Assembly: GCA_024123915.1 (NCBI GenBank)
Contig: CP099650.1
Location: 4,898,001-4,962,000, forward strand
Length of the DNA: 64,000 nucleotides
Direction: 5' to 3'
DNA from: Oxalobacteraceae bacterium OTU3CAMAD1
GTDB lineage: Bacteria > Pseudomonadota > Gammaproteobacteria > Burkholderiales > Burkholderiaceae_D
The position numbers were made by a program, and so were the translations under genes. How positions within the stretch are numbered: position 1 is the first letter of the stretch; each line of letters begins with the position of its first letter. This document shows, one piece after another, positions 9,701 to 17,376 of this stretch. Below the pieces are notes generated by a model, which saw only the letters and a list, made by a program, of their open reading frames with translations, was not told the origin of the DNA and ran no database searches.

Positions 9701-10945
9701 CTGATCGCGGCCCTGGAATGGGTACAGCGGAATATCGCGTCGTTCGGCGGCGATCCGGGCAACGTCACCATCTTCGGCGAATCGGCCGGCGGGTGGAATG
9801 TCTACTCGCTGCTCGCCAGTCCGCTGGCGGCGGGCCTGTTCCACAAGGCGATCGCCCAATCGCCGATCACGGCCAGCCATACGCTTGCGCACGCCCGCAA
9901 CTACACCGACGACGCCGAGCCCGGCCACGCCGTCAGCTCGCGCGAGCTGCTGTGCGAATGGCTGCAACGGGATGGCCGGGCCGCCGACCGCGCCGCCGCC
10001 AAGGCGCTGATCGCGTCGATGACGGCGGACGACATCGAGGCGTTCGCGCGCGGCCTGACGCCGCAAGCGATGCTGGCGCCGATCAAACAGGGCGCCCTGA
10101 ACTTCTACGACTCGCCCACCGTCATGCAGGACGGCTACGTGCTGCCGGCCGGGCCGCTGGCCGAAGTGTTCTCGGACCGCAGCCGCTATCACGCGGTGCC
10201 GCTCATCGTCGGCACCAACCGCGACGAGTACAAGACCTTCATGTCCAATAATCCCGATTATGTGCGCATGTTGTTCGGGAAGCTGCCTGTGATGCGCAAC
10301 CGCGCCCGCTACCAGCGCCACGCGGCCTACATGTCCAACCTGTGGCAGTCCAAATGCGCGCTCGACCCGGCTAGCGCGATGATCGCCTCGGGCCACAAGG
10401 ATGTCTGGGTCTATCGCTTCGATTGGGACGAGCAGCCGGCGATACCGCTGATCCAGCCGCAGATTTTGCTGGGCGCGGCGCACGTGCTGGAAATGGCGTT
10501 TGTGTTCCGCGATCTGGATGGCGAGTTCGATCCGTTCCGCTCCTTCACTCCGGCCAATCGGCCGGGACGCAAGGAGGTATCGGACGCGATGGCCGGGTAC
10601 TGGACGCACTTCGCCCGCCATGGGGAGCCTGGCGGCGCCGCGCTGCCGGAATGGCGCCGCTGGAGTGCCAACACCTCGCAACCGCGCCTGATGGTGTTCG
10701 ACACCAGCAAGGACGGCGGCACGCGCATGGTGGCGCATGACGGCAGCGTGGCCGCGCTGAAAACCTCACTGGCGCAGGACGCGTCGATGCAAAACGATCC
10801 GCGCGAGCGCAGCGAGCTCTATGGGCGCATGTTCGTGTGGTCGATCTTCGGCGGGCACGAGGCCCCGCCGGTGCTGGCGGCATTCGCGCGCAAGCACGGT
10901 TATACGGGGCAGGCGGAGATGTTAAAGCCGACGTACTGGCCTTAG
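6761..10945 (+). CDS. RND/MMPL-family transporter fused to type-B carboxylesterase
   Basis: One uninterrupted 1394-residue frame. Residues about 1-790 are an RND/MMPL transporter: TM1 near 33-52, a periplasmic loop, a TM bundle near 245-400, then a second loop and TM bundle ending at HFLMPGK. Residues about 810-1394 are a type-B carboxylesterase: LGLPYAQPP, EDCLSLNIFAP, WIHGGANSSG (oxyanion hole), and GESAGG with nucleophile Ser about 1008. The triad is completed by Glu about 1156 (GTNRDE) and His about 1241 (GAAHVLEM). RND C-termini normally face the cytosol, so the esterase is predicted cytoplasmic. The linker is Pro/Ala-rich. The ATG has GGAGC upstream. With CalA-type and aldehyde dehydrogenase neighbours, the fusion may couple import or export of an aromatic ester to hydrolysis (inference). 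Confidence 0.88.
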   Translation: MNTDNDLEQQPVIRRLEDFDTASGNLGERALFNYRPLVIFLCLLATIVLGFQATRIKLNASFEKMIPSAHPYVVNYLANKSDLNGLGNSVRIAVEAKNGTIYDRAYLDTLQRLNDELFLLPGVDRPFMKSLWTPSTRWAAVTEDGLDGGTVIPDGYDGSAGSLEQLRANVARSGEIGQLVASNFKSSIVFVPLMDKVPQTGEALDYRVLSESLEKIRAKYEKEGVSIHITGFAKIVGDLIEGLQQVLLFFVLAIAICGGVLYWYTRCWRSTTLVVVCSLVAVLWQCGLLATLHYELDPYSILVPFLVFAIGMSHGAQKMNGIMQDVGRGTHRVVAARYTFRRLFAAGLTALLCDAVGFLVLVSIQIKVIQDLAVIASIGVAVLIFTNLVLLPVLLSYTGVSAKAAQRTLQADSGGDKKQPWLWTFLDRFTQRRWATVTVAASVLLGGLGFAYSLNLKVGDLDPGAPELRADSRYNRDNGYLVSNYAASSDIFVVMIKTPPDQCTQYATLSKVDELAWQLEQLPGVDSTNSMAALSKLATTGYNEGNFKWFDLIPNAGALGAVQTRAPRELFNQSCSLLSLYVYLKDHKAETLTRVVDAVEAFAAANNTPDVQFQLAAGSAGIEAATNIVVKKAMRDMLFWVYGAVILLCYATFRSWRAVLVAVLPLVLTSILCEVLMVVLGMGVKVATLPVIALGVGIGVDYALYVLSVMLSRMRAGDSLSAAYLHALQFTGRVVILTGVTLAVAVATWLFSSIKFQADMGILLAFMFLWNMVGALVLVPALAHFLMPGKTARQPSPPGAKADPATLATPAPESLRQTETGAVVGREDLHDTHAWLGLPYAQPPIGPLRWKAPRPALPWGGVRQATVCGPAAMQPGGVSLELPPDRWGLPAGAEDCLSLNIFAPRRVAEALPVMFWIHGGANSSGTAATYTTLRNLAGQDQVIVVSANYRLGIFGWFSLEELAREDDTPADRSGNFGTLDLIAALEWVQRNIASFGGDPGNVTIFGESAGGWNVYSLLASPLAAGLFHKAIAQSPITASHTLAHARNYTDDAEPGHAVSSRELLCEWLQRDGRAADRAAAKALIASMTADDIEAFARGLTPQAMLAPIKQGALNFYDSPTVMQDGYVLPAGPLAEVFSDRSRYHAVPLIVGTNRDEYKTFMSNNPDYVRMLFGKLPVMRNRARYQRHAAYMSNLWQSKCALDPASAMIASGHKDVWVYRFDWDEQPAIPLIQPQILLGAAHVLEMAFVFRDLDGEFDPFRSFTPANRPGRKEVSDAMAGYWTHFARHGEPGGAALPEWRRWSANTSQPRLMVFDTSKDGGTRMVAHDGSVAALKTSLAQDASMQNDPRERSELYGRMFVWSIFGGHEAPPVLAAFARKHGYTGQAEMLKPTYWP

Positions 10946-10959
10946 CATAACCACTAAAC

Positions 10960-11058
10960 CACGTAGGGCGGATTAGGCGGAACGCCGTAATCGGCCATCT
11001 AAAAGTCGCCGGCGGCGCATGCATTGGCCGATTACGCTTCGCTAATCAGCCCTACGTG
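10960..11058. repeat. dispersed palindromic (REP/BIME-like) element, copy 2
   Basis: About 99 bases bounded by CACGTAGGGCGGATTA and TAATCAGCCCTACGTG (one mismatch to the perfect complement). Same two half-units as copy 1, in opposite order: GGCGGAACGCC first, then CGCTTCGC. It begins 14 bases after the stop of the RND-esterase gene, so it ends the cluster, and with copy 1 it brackets that gene. Confidence 0.9.
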
Positions 11059-11305
11059 GATCCGTTATGTGCATGTGACAACGATCCCAGCGGATTGCCC
11101 CGATGCTGCGACGCAATATTATTTTTGTAGTTATGTCATGTCCCGATTGAATAAGCACGCTTTCTTATGCTACTCTTTCAGCACAAATACCAGCACAGCC
11201 CCGTAAATCCGGGCATTGGTGGCGGTATGACGCAGACGCGAGGTTGTCTTGTGCAGCGCGACAAGCAGGCTGAAAAACCAGTGTTTCTTTGAAGCGAGGG
11301 TACAT

Positions 11306-11761
11306 ATGGCTGAGTCAAGTTCATTCGCACGCGATGGTCACTACATAGTCTGTACGCCGGTAAAATCCGAGGATGGCAAGTACCGGCCGCGTTTCCGTAT
11401 TTATCGCGGCACCACGTCGGCCTGCGAGATGGTCCATGAACAGACCTATCCGTCGGAGGAATTCGGTTCGCCTCCGGACGCCAACCGCTACGCGGCCCAA
11501 TTGGCCACCTACTGGCTCGATCAATGGCCGATCAAGGGTTCCTACATCCGCGCTACCGACGGACGGACGTTTTCGTACCTGGGAACATACAGCGTCGGCC
11601 ATGGCGCCGACTGGAACGCGCGCGTCTATTGCGACGGCGATTTGAAGGGAACGCCGAGCGGCGTCTTCATCTACAACTTTTTCCGCCACGAGAACATCAC
11701 GCACGCGGCGGAAAACATGATCGTCGAATCGATCAACCACGGTATCGGCATCAGGGACTGA
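11306..11761 (+). CDS. hypothetical protein
   Basis: 151 aa, no family recognised. The start chosen is the ATG after GCGAGGG (MAESSSFARDG); an upstream in-frame start at 11249 lacks a ribosome site. The protein is soluble-looking, without signal peptide or membrane segment. It carries segments such as HYIVCTPVKSEDGKYRPRFRIYRG and ANRYAAQLATYWLDQWP, suggesting a small alpha/beta fold. About 250 bases of AT-richer leader precede it, likely holding its own promoter. It converges on the TonB receptor gene that follows. Confidence 0.6.
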   Translation: MAESSSFARDGHYIVCTPVKSEDGKYRPRFRIYRGTTSACEMVHEQTYPSEEFGSPPDANRYAAQLATYWLDQWPIKGSYIRATDGRTFSYLGTYSVGHGADWNARVYCDGDLKGTPSGVFIYNFFRHENITHAAENMIVESINHGIGIRD

Positions 11762-11772
11762 CGCCGATACCG
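11740..11772. terminator. putative bidirectional hairpin between convergent genes
   Basis: CGGTATCGGC and GCCGATACCG form a perfect 10-bp stem with a 13-base loop. It spans the stop codon of the plus-strand gene and lies 8 bases from the stop of the minus-strand receptor. No U-run follows on either strand, so it may work as an RNA end-stabilising hairpin instead of an intrinsic terminator. Confidence 0.5.
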
Positions 11773-11779
11773 CAGGTCT

Positions 11780-13780
11780 TCAGAACTTCGCGCGCACGCC
11801 GAACACCACGTTACGGCCCGGCAGCGGAGAGATATCCTTCAATACCGATGTCGATACGCGGATCTCTTCGTTGGTCAGGTTCTTCGCCAGCAGGAACCAC
11901 GTCAAATCATACCCGCCGACCTTCTGCATGTACGACACATTGGCGTTGACCTGGTTGTAGCCCGGCGTATCGGTGTTCTCGAACGTCGCCAGACGATCCT
12001 GCGACTGCGCGTGCACCAGCGACAGGCCGGCGCGCCATTGCCCCATCTTGTAGCCAGTGCTCGCGCCGATCCGGTTGGCCGGCTGCAGCGGCAGGCTGCC
12101 GCCCCGATCCAGCTTGCCGCGCGTGGTATCGGCAAACACGCGGCCCGACCAGCCGGCGCCGTGCGGGTTGTACTCCAGTTCCGCCTCGGCGCCCTGGATG
12201 GTGGCATCTTCCTGGAGGAAAATGCGCTGACGCAGTTCGTCGCCCGGATTGCCCTCTTCGTCCACCAACTGACCGGTGATCTGGCCGTAAATGAAATCGC
12301 TCACCTTGTTGCGGTACACATTGGCCTTCCAGCGCACCAGGCCCGTGGTCTTCTGCAGCGACAGCTCGATATTGCGCGAGGTCTCCTTCTTGAAATCGGC
12401 GTTACCGATGTCGAAGGTGACGGTGGCGTCGTGCGGACCGGCCGAATACAGTTCCTCGGTGGCCGGTGCGCGCTGCGCATACGACAGCGTCGCGCCCAGG
12501 CCGTAGCCGGGCACGAACGGCCACATGCCGCCTACCGACGCCGACTTCAGATCGAACGAGCGATCGACGCCGGTGACCGGCTTGCGCTTGACGCGCTCCA
12601 CGCGCGCGCCGGCGTTCACGCGCACCACGCCGACCTCGGTCTCCTCGACCAGGAAGGCGGCGGTCGACGTCGAATGCGTGACCGGCACGGTATCGGCGCC
12701 GCCTTCAGCGCTCAGCGCCGAAAAGTGCGTGTTCTCGGTCTGCACGCCGAAGGTGCCATGCCAGCCGGCGACCGGCTTGTGCGTCAATTCGGCGCGCGTT
12801 TCCAGCGAACGGTTCTTGAAGATCACCTCCGGCTGGTTCTCGTCGTTGAGCTCCGCGTGTTCGTAGTCGGTGTAGCCGGCCTTGAACTTGAACGATTCGA
12901 ATCCCGGCAACGGCGCCTTCACCAGGCTGTCGAAGTCGTAGCGGGTCTGCTTCTGATCGATCTTCGAACCTTCGTCGCTCGGGATGCCATACAGGTTGGT
13001 CAGGTGCGACACCGACGCGCCGACGAAGCCCCAGCTGTCGATATACGACGAGCCGACGCCGGCGTTGCGCTGGCGCGTCTCCGAATGCGGCAGGCGGCCG
13101 GACGCCGAATCGGGATCGTTGAGCACGCGGTTGCCGGGGATTTTGTAATCGTCGGTGTTGCGCGCGTTGCCGTCCACGTGCCATGCCATCTTGCCGACCG
13201 AGCCGTCCAACGTGCCGGACGCGTTGCGGCCGTCGTCGACGGTGCTGCCGCGCACTTCCAGTTGACCGGTGAGCTTCGGTTCCAGCACGGTTGGAATACG
13301 TTCGTTGACGACGTTAACCAGGCCGCCGATGGCGCCCGAGCCGTACAACAGCGCCGCCGGGCCGCGCAGGATCTCGATCTGCTGCGCCACCGCGCCTTCG
13401 CCGGCCACCGCGTGGTCGTTCGACAGGCCGGAGACGTCGGAGACGGCCATGCCGTTCTCCAGCATCTTGACGCGCGCGCCTTCCAGGCCGCGAATGATGG
13501 GACGCGAGGCGCCGGCGCCGAAGGCCGATGCCGACACGCCCAGTTCCTGCGACAGCGTCTCGCCGAGCGAGCTGCCTACCTTGTCGCGCAACTCATCGCC
13601 GGACAGCACCTTGGCCGGGGTAAGAATCTGGTCGCTGTCGGAATCGCCGAAAGGCGTGGCGGTGACAATCACGCGCGGGACGGTGCCATCGGTGGACTTG
13701 GCGGCGGTGGACTGCGCGTGCGCCAGGGTGGACAGGGCGGACAGGATCGCGCTGGCCAGCAGCGTGCGTGGGATATTCAT
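11780..13780 (-). CDS. TonB-dependent receptor, ZnuD-like
   Basis: 666 aa outer-membrane receptor. It has a signal peptide (about 1-22), a plug domain starting near RVIVTATPF (a TonB-box-like segment) with VKMLENGMAVSD and EILRGPAALLYGSGAIGG, then a 22-strand barrel ending in Phe (GVRAKF). Size and the plug sequence, including DVSGLSNDHAV, resemble ZnuD-type zinc receptors. The neighbouring Cys-rich DUF2946-like gene upstream is a common companion of metal-related TonB receptors. GAGG precedes the ATG by about 7 bases. I did not find a convincing Zur palindrome upstream, so zinc specificity is an inference. Confidence 0.8.
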   Translation of the reverse strand: MNIPRTLLASAILSALSTLAHAQSTAAKSTDGTVPRVIVTATPFGDSDSDQILTPAKVLSGDELRDKVGSSLGETLSQELGVSASAFGAGASRPIIRGLEGARVKMLENGMAVSDVSGLSNDHAVAGEGAVAQQIEILRGPAALLYGSGAIGGLVNVVNERIPTVLEPKLTGQLEVRGSTVDDGRNASGTLDGSVGKMAWHVDGNARNTDDYKIPGNRVLNDPDSASGRLPHSETRQRNAGVGSSYIDSWGFVGASVSHLTNLYGIPSDEGSKIDQKQTRYDFDSLVKAPLPGFESFKFKAGYTDYEHAELNDENQPEVIFKNRSLETRAELTHKPVAGWHGTFGVQTENTHFSALSAEGGADTVPVTHSTSTAAFLVEETEVGVVRVNAGARVERVKRKPVTGVDRSFDLKSASVGGMWPFVPGYGLGATLSYAQRAPATEELYSAGPHDATVTFDIGNADFKKETSRNIELSLQKTTGLVRWKANVYRNKVSDFIYGQITGQLVDEEGNPGDELRQRIFLQEDATIQGAEAELEYNPHGAGWSGRVFADTTRGKLDRGGSLPLQPANRIGASTGYKMGQWRAGLSLVHAQSQDRLATFENTDTPGYNQVNANVSYMQKVGGYDLTWFLLAKNLTNEEIRVSTSVLKDISPLPGRNVVFGVRAKF

Positions 13781-13873
13781 GGGTAAACCTCTAGCTAAAA
13801 AACATGACAGGTCGCACCGTGGATAGCCGAAGCCGGACCACGGTGACGCAAAATTCAGGACGGATTTCGGGTG

Positions 13874-14212
13874 TCAGGCCAGAGGGGGAGCGCGGGACTG
13901 GAAGACGCAAACGGTGCATTCGCAGGCCGCAAGGGTGGCGGGTGTGGCGATCACGCCGCCGCCGATGGCGACGACGGCGATCGTCATCGGCTGGGAAGTC
14001 AGCGTCGCCGCCACCTGGGCGACCGTGACGCATTCGGCGCAGACCTTGTGCACCGCGATGCGTTTGCGCTGTTCGGCCTGTTCCTCGCTGCTGAACCCCG
14101 CGTCCGACTGGGTTATGTCGACCCAGTGCGAATAGACGTGCGCCGCCCCGATCTGCTGCGTGAACAGCAGCAGAAACGCGAGAAACACATGAATGATCGG
14201 ACGGCGATGCAT
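13874..14212 (-). CDS. DUF2946-like small Cys-rich exported/membrane protein
   Basis: 112 aa. An N-terminal hydrophobic segment (IIHVFLAFLLLFTQQIGAAHVYSH) looks like a signal peptide or anchor. A second hydrophobic stretch (about residues 75-95) is followed by Cys pairs: CAEC in the middle and CECTVC near the end. His/Cys content next to a ZnuD-like receptor suggests metal handling. It lies 93 bases upstream of that receptor on the same strand, so co-transcription is likely. The family name is given by resemblance only. Confidence 0.6.
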   Translation of the reverse strand: MHRRPIIHVFLAFLLLFTQQIGAAHVYSHWVDITQSDAGFSSEEQAEQRKRIAVHKVCAECVTVAQVAATLTSQPMTIAVVAIGGGVIATPATLAACECTVCVFQSRAPPLA

Positions 14213-14398
14213 CGGTCGGAGTTGGCCGGTGGGGTAACAAAGGCATTATTCTAACCGCAACGCACAAAAAAGGGGGCCGACAAAAGGGGCAGCCTACGAG
14301 CCAGGGGCATCAGTCCTACATGCAAGCCGCTTGCACGCCGACAGCCGGCGGGCTCAGCAGTAGTTACGATGCGCTACACCCATCTATAAGGACAAAAC

Positions 14399-14635
14399 AT
14401 GAAAAAGCTAACTACTCCGGCCAAATTCGCCCTCGCATTGATACTCACGGCAGCCGCCGTCAGCGGCTGCAAGAAGCAGGACGTCGATCCGGTCACGCCG
14501 GAAACGAAGATCGGCGCCACGCCGGACGCCGGCAACATCACTCCGCCAGTGCCGGGCAATGAACTGCCACCTCCGGCAGCGCCCGCACCGGCCCCGATGC
14601 CTATGCCGGCAGCCGATACCCCCGCATCGCGTTAA
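14399..14635 (+). CDS. small proline-rich lipoprotein
   Basis: 78 aa. MKKLTTPAKFALALILTAAA is a lipoprotein signal with lipobox VSGC, giving cleavage before the Cys at residue 24. The mature part is short, first charged (KKQDVDPVTPETK) and then Pro/Ala-rich with PAPAPMPMPAA, a likely extended, disordered tail. No enzymatic domain is visible. AAGGA lies just upstream of the start. Role unknown. Confidence 0.65.
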   Translation: MKKLTTPAKFALALILTAAAVSGCKKQDVDPVTPETKIGATPDAGNITPPVPGNELPPPAAPAPAPMPMPAADTPASR

Positions 14636-14668
14636 ACCAGGCGGACGATGCCCTGGCCGCGACCGGAA

Positions 14669-14902
14669 TTACGCGGCCTCGGCCTGTCCCAACACACCCG
14701 CCTCGTCCCGCTTCCGGCGCGACAAATTGCCACGCTGGTTCTCCGGCGCCGCGCTCAACACCTTATAAACGATATGTCGCGGCACGCCATGGCTCATGGC
14801 GTACTCTGCTGCGGGCTGCAAACCTTCCAGCGGAAGGAGTTCCAACGCTTCGTCCATGATGGCGGCGGTAGCGGTGGGTTTTCGGCGGTCTGATAAGGGC
14901 AT
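14669..14902 (-). CDS. hypothetical small protein
   Basis: 77 aa, no family recognised. Charged N-terminus (MPLSDRRKPT), a helical middle (IMDEALELLPLEGLQPAAEYAMSHGVPRHIVYKVLS) that could be a small helix-turn-helix-like fold, and a basic end (NLSRRKRDE). The AT-rich DNA just upstream (14903-14950) looks promoter-like. It is transcribed convergently with the lipoprotein gene. The helix pattern and absence of a better competing frame support it as a real gene, but with limited confidence. Confidence 0.5.
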   Translation of the reverse strand: MPLSDRRKPTATAAIMDEALELLPLEGLQPAAEYAMSHGVPRHIVYKVLSAAPENQRGNLSRRKRDEAGVLGQAEAA

Positions 14903-14974
14903 TTTTCAATTCCACTAAAAATATTTAACAGAATTCAGTTTACTCCTGTCAACGTCATCCGTATGTTCGCCAGT

Positions 14975-17269
14975 TCACCCCGCCGCCTGCGCCGGGCCGA
15001 TCCGTATGGCGATCGACTTGGCGGCCGGCACCATGCTCTCCAGCGCATGATGTTCCAAAGCCATCAACGGATTGCACTCGGGGAAATATCCGGCCACACA
15101 CCCCGGCGGCACGTCGTACGCCACCAGCCGCAGCGCCGACACGCTACGCGCGATACCGTCGCCGGTCACGGCGCTGGCATCGACCAGAGCGCCCTCCTTC
15201 AGCCCCAGCCGCGCGATATCGGCCTCATTGATCAGCAGCACCCGCCGGCCGCCATGAATGCCGCGAAAACTATCGTTCTCGTTGTAGATCGTGGTGTTGA
15301 ACTGGCTGTCGCTGCGCACGGTGAACAAGCGCAGCACGTCCCCCTGCGGCAGCAACTGGTCGGGATCGGCATCCAGCACCGTCGGCGCGATGAAATTGGC
15401 GCGCCCGTTCGGCGTCTTCCACTTGCGCTCGGCGGCGGGAACCGGCCGGGGAAATCCGCCCGGCGTCCACATGCGCGCGTTGAAATCGTGGAAGATCTCC
15501 GGATAGGTCTCGGCGATGGCGTCGCGGACGGAGGCATAGTCGGCCACCCAAGCATCCCAATCGACGGCGGGATTCGCCGGCAACGTCGCCTTCGCCAGCC
15601 CGGCGATGATCGCCGGCTCCGAGCGCAATAATTCGCCTGCAGGCTCCGCCCTGCCCTTGGAACCGTGCATGCGGCCGGTGCTGTCCTCCACCGACACCGC
15701 CTGCTCGCCGCCAGCCTGCCGGTCCACCTCCAGCCGTCCCAGGCAAGGCAGAATGTACGACACGGCCCCATGCACCAGATGACTGCGGTTCAGTTTGGTC
15801 GCCACTTGCACGGTCAGCCGCAGCCGCGACCAGGCCGCCTCCACGCGAGCGGTGTCGGGCACGGCCCGGACGAAATTGCCGCCCAGCCCGATAAACGCCC
15901 GCACCGAGCCGTCGAGCACGCCCTCGCAGGTCTCGACGGTGTTCAGCCCCTTGTCGCGCGGCGGCTCGAAGCCATACTGTTTCGCCAGCTGATCGAGCGG
16001 CGCCAGTTCCGGCTTTTCCGTGATGCCCACGGTGCGCTGGCCCTGCACATTGGAATGCCCGCGCACCGGACAGATGCCGGCGCCGGGCTTGCCGATATTG
16101 CCGCGCAATAGCAGCAGATTCGACAGCATCTCAACGTTCTGCACGCCCAGCCGATGCTGCGTCAGGCCCATGCCGAACACGCCGATCACCTTGCTCGCGC
16201 TGGCATACACCGCCGCCACCTCTTCCAGGTCGCGGCGGGCCAGACCGGAGTGGCGCTCGATCTCGCTCCAGCTTTCTTCGCGCGCGCGTTCGACCAGCGA
16301 CTCCAGCCCGGCCGTATGCTCGGCGATAAACCCGGTATCGAGCACGCGCGGGGTGCCGAGCGCGACCGCCGCGTCGTCGGCCGCGATCAGCGCCTTGCAC
16401 AAGCCCAGCATGGCCGCACTGTCGCCACCGGCCCGCACCTGCAGGTAGCGCGTGCTGATGGTGGTCTCGGCGCCGGTCAGCATCTCGGCCGGCGACTGCG
16501 GATTGGCGAAGTGCAGCAGACCGGTCTCGCGCAGCGGATTGAAAGTAATGATGGGAACGCCCCGGCGGCGCGCCTCCTGCAACTGATGCAACATCCTGGG
16601 GCTATTGGTGCCGACGTTCTGTCCGAAGAACAGGATGCAGTCGGTCTGCTCGAAATCCTCCAGCGACACGGTGCCGATCGGCACGCCGATGGTCTTGGGC
16701 AGCGCCACCGAGGTACTCTCGTGGCACATATTGGAGCTGTCCGGCAGGTTGTTGCAGCCATAGAGGCGCGCCAGCAGCTGGTACATATACGACGATTCCA
16801 GCGAGGCGCGGCCGGAGCAGTAGAACACGGTGCTTTTCGGCTCCAGCGCCTTCAGCTCGCGGCCGATCTCGGCGAAGGCGCTGTCCCAGTCGACCGGCAC
16901 ATAGCGGTCGCTGGCGGCGTCCCAGCGCAACGGCGTCGTCAAGCGCCCCACGGCTTCCAGTTGATGATCGCTCCAGCCCAATAGCTCGCCGACCGTGTGC
17001 TCCTCGAAGAAGCCGGTGTCGCAGCGCTTGCCCGTGACTTCCCAGGCGGTGGCCTTGGCGCCGCTCTCGCAAAACTCGAAGGGATGGGGATTGGCCGGCT
17101 TGGCCCACGCGCAGCTCACGCAGGCGACACCGTCGGTCTTGTTCAAGTGGATCAGCAGCTTGCTGCCCTCGAACGGCACATGCTCGGTCAGCAGTGCCGT
17201 GGCGACCTTCTTCACCGAACCCCATCCGCCGGCGGGATGTGGATAGGGTTCGGGTGTGGTGGATTTCAT
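14975..17269 (-). CDS. FdhF/YdeP-family molybdopterin oxidoreductase
   Basis: 764 aa from the preferred start MKSTTPEPYPHP, which has AAGGA 5 bases upstream; an in-frame ATG 10 codons earlier lacks this. The protein shows the family layout: an N-terminal Cys-containing part (GVACVSCAWAKP, FEFCESGAKA), molybdopterin-binding segments (SNMCHEST, GQNVGTNSPRM, GRASLESSYMYQLLARLYGCNNLPDSSN), and a C-terminal cofactor-binding domain (FTVRSDSQFNTTIYNENDSFRGI). YdeP/FdhF-like enzymes bind bis-MGD. In E. coli, YdeP is linked to acid resistance; substrates are mostly unknown. No separate electron-transfer subunit gene is adjacent. Confidence 0.85.
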   Translation of the reverse strand: MKSTTPEPYPHPAGGWGSVKKVATALLTEHVPFEGSKLLIHLNKTDGVACVSCAWAKPANPHPFEFCESGAKATAWEVTGKRCDTGFFEEHTVGELLGWSDHQLEAVGRLTTPLRWDAASDRYVPVDWDSAFAEIGRELKALEPKSTVFYCSGRASLESSYMYQLLARLYGCNNLPDSSNMCHESTSVALPKTIGVPIGTVSLEDFEQTDCILFFGQNVGTNSPRMLHQLQEARRRGVPIITFNPLRETGLLHFANPQSPAEMLTGAETTISTRYLQVRAGGDSAAMLGLCKALIAADDAAVALGTPRVLDTGFIAEHTAGLESLVERAREESWSEIERHSGLARRDLEEVAAVYASASKVIGVFGMGLTQHRLGVQNVEMLSNLLLLRGNIGKPGAGICPVRGHSNVQGQRTVGITEKPELAPLDQLAKQYGFEPPRDKGLNTVETCEGVLDGSVRAFIGLGGNFVRAVPDTARVEAAWSRLRLTVQVATKLNRSHLVHGAVSYILPCLGRLEVDRQAGGEQAVSVEDSTGRMHGSKGRAEPAGELLRSEPAIIAGLAKATLPANPAVDWDAWVADYASVRDAIAETYPEIFHDFNARMWTPGGFPRPVPAAERKWKTPNGRANFIAPTVLDADPDQLLPQGDVLRLFTVRSDSQFNTTIYNENDSFRGIHGGRRVLLINEADIARLGLKEGALVDASAVTGDGIARSVSALRLVAYDVPPGCVAGYFPECNPLMALEHHALESMVPAAKSIAIRIGPAQAAG

Positions 17270-17376
17270 GGACCGTCCTTGATAAAAGTATCGGCCCATT
17301 CTAGGTCCCGGGGCGGCCGGCCTCTGTATGTCAACGCACGAAGCCGATGAGATCGAGGCGGCTGTCCCGGGTCAAC

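Noticed and set aside
14213..14300. Zur box upstream of the Cys-rich gene and ZnuD-like receptor
   Set aside because: GTTAGAATAATGCC is AT-rich but not a convincing Zur palindrome, so no site is called.
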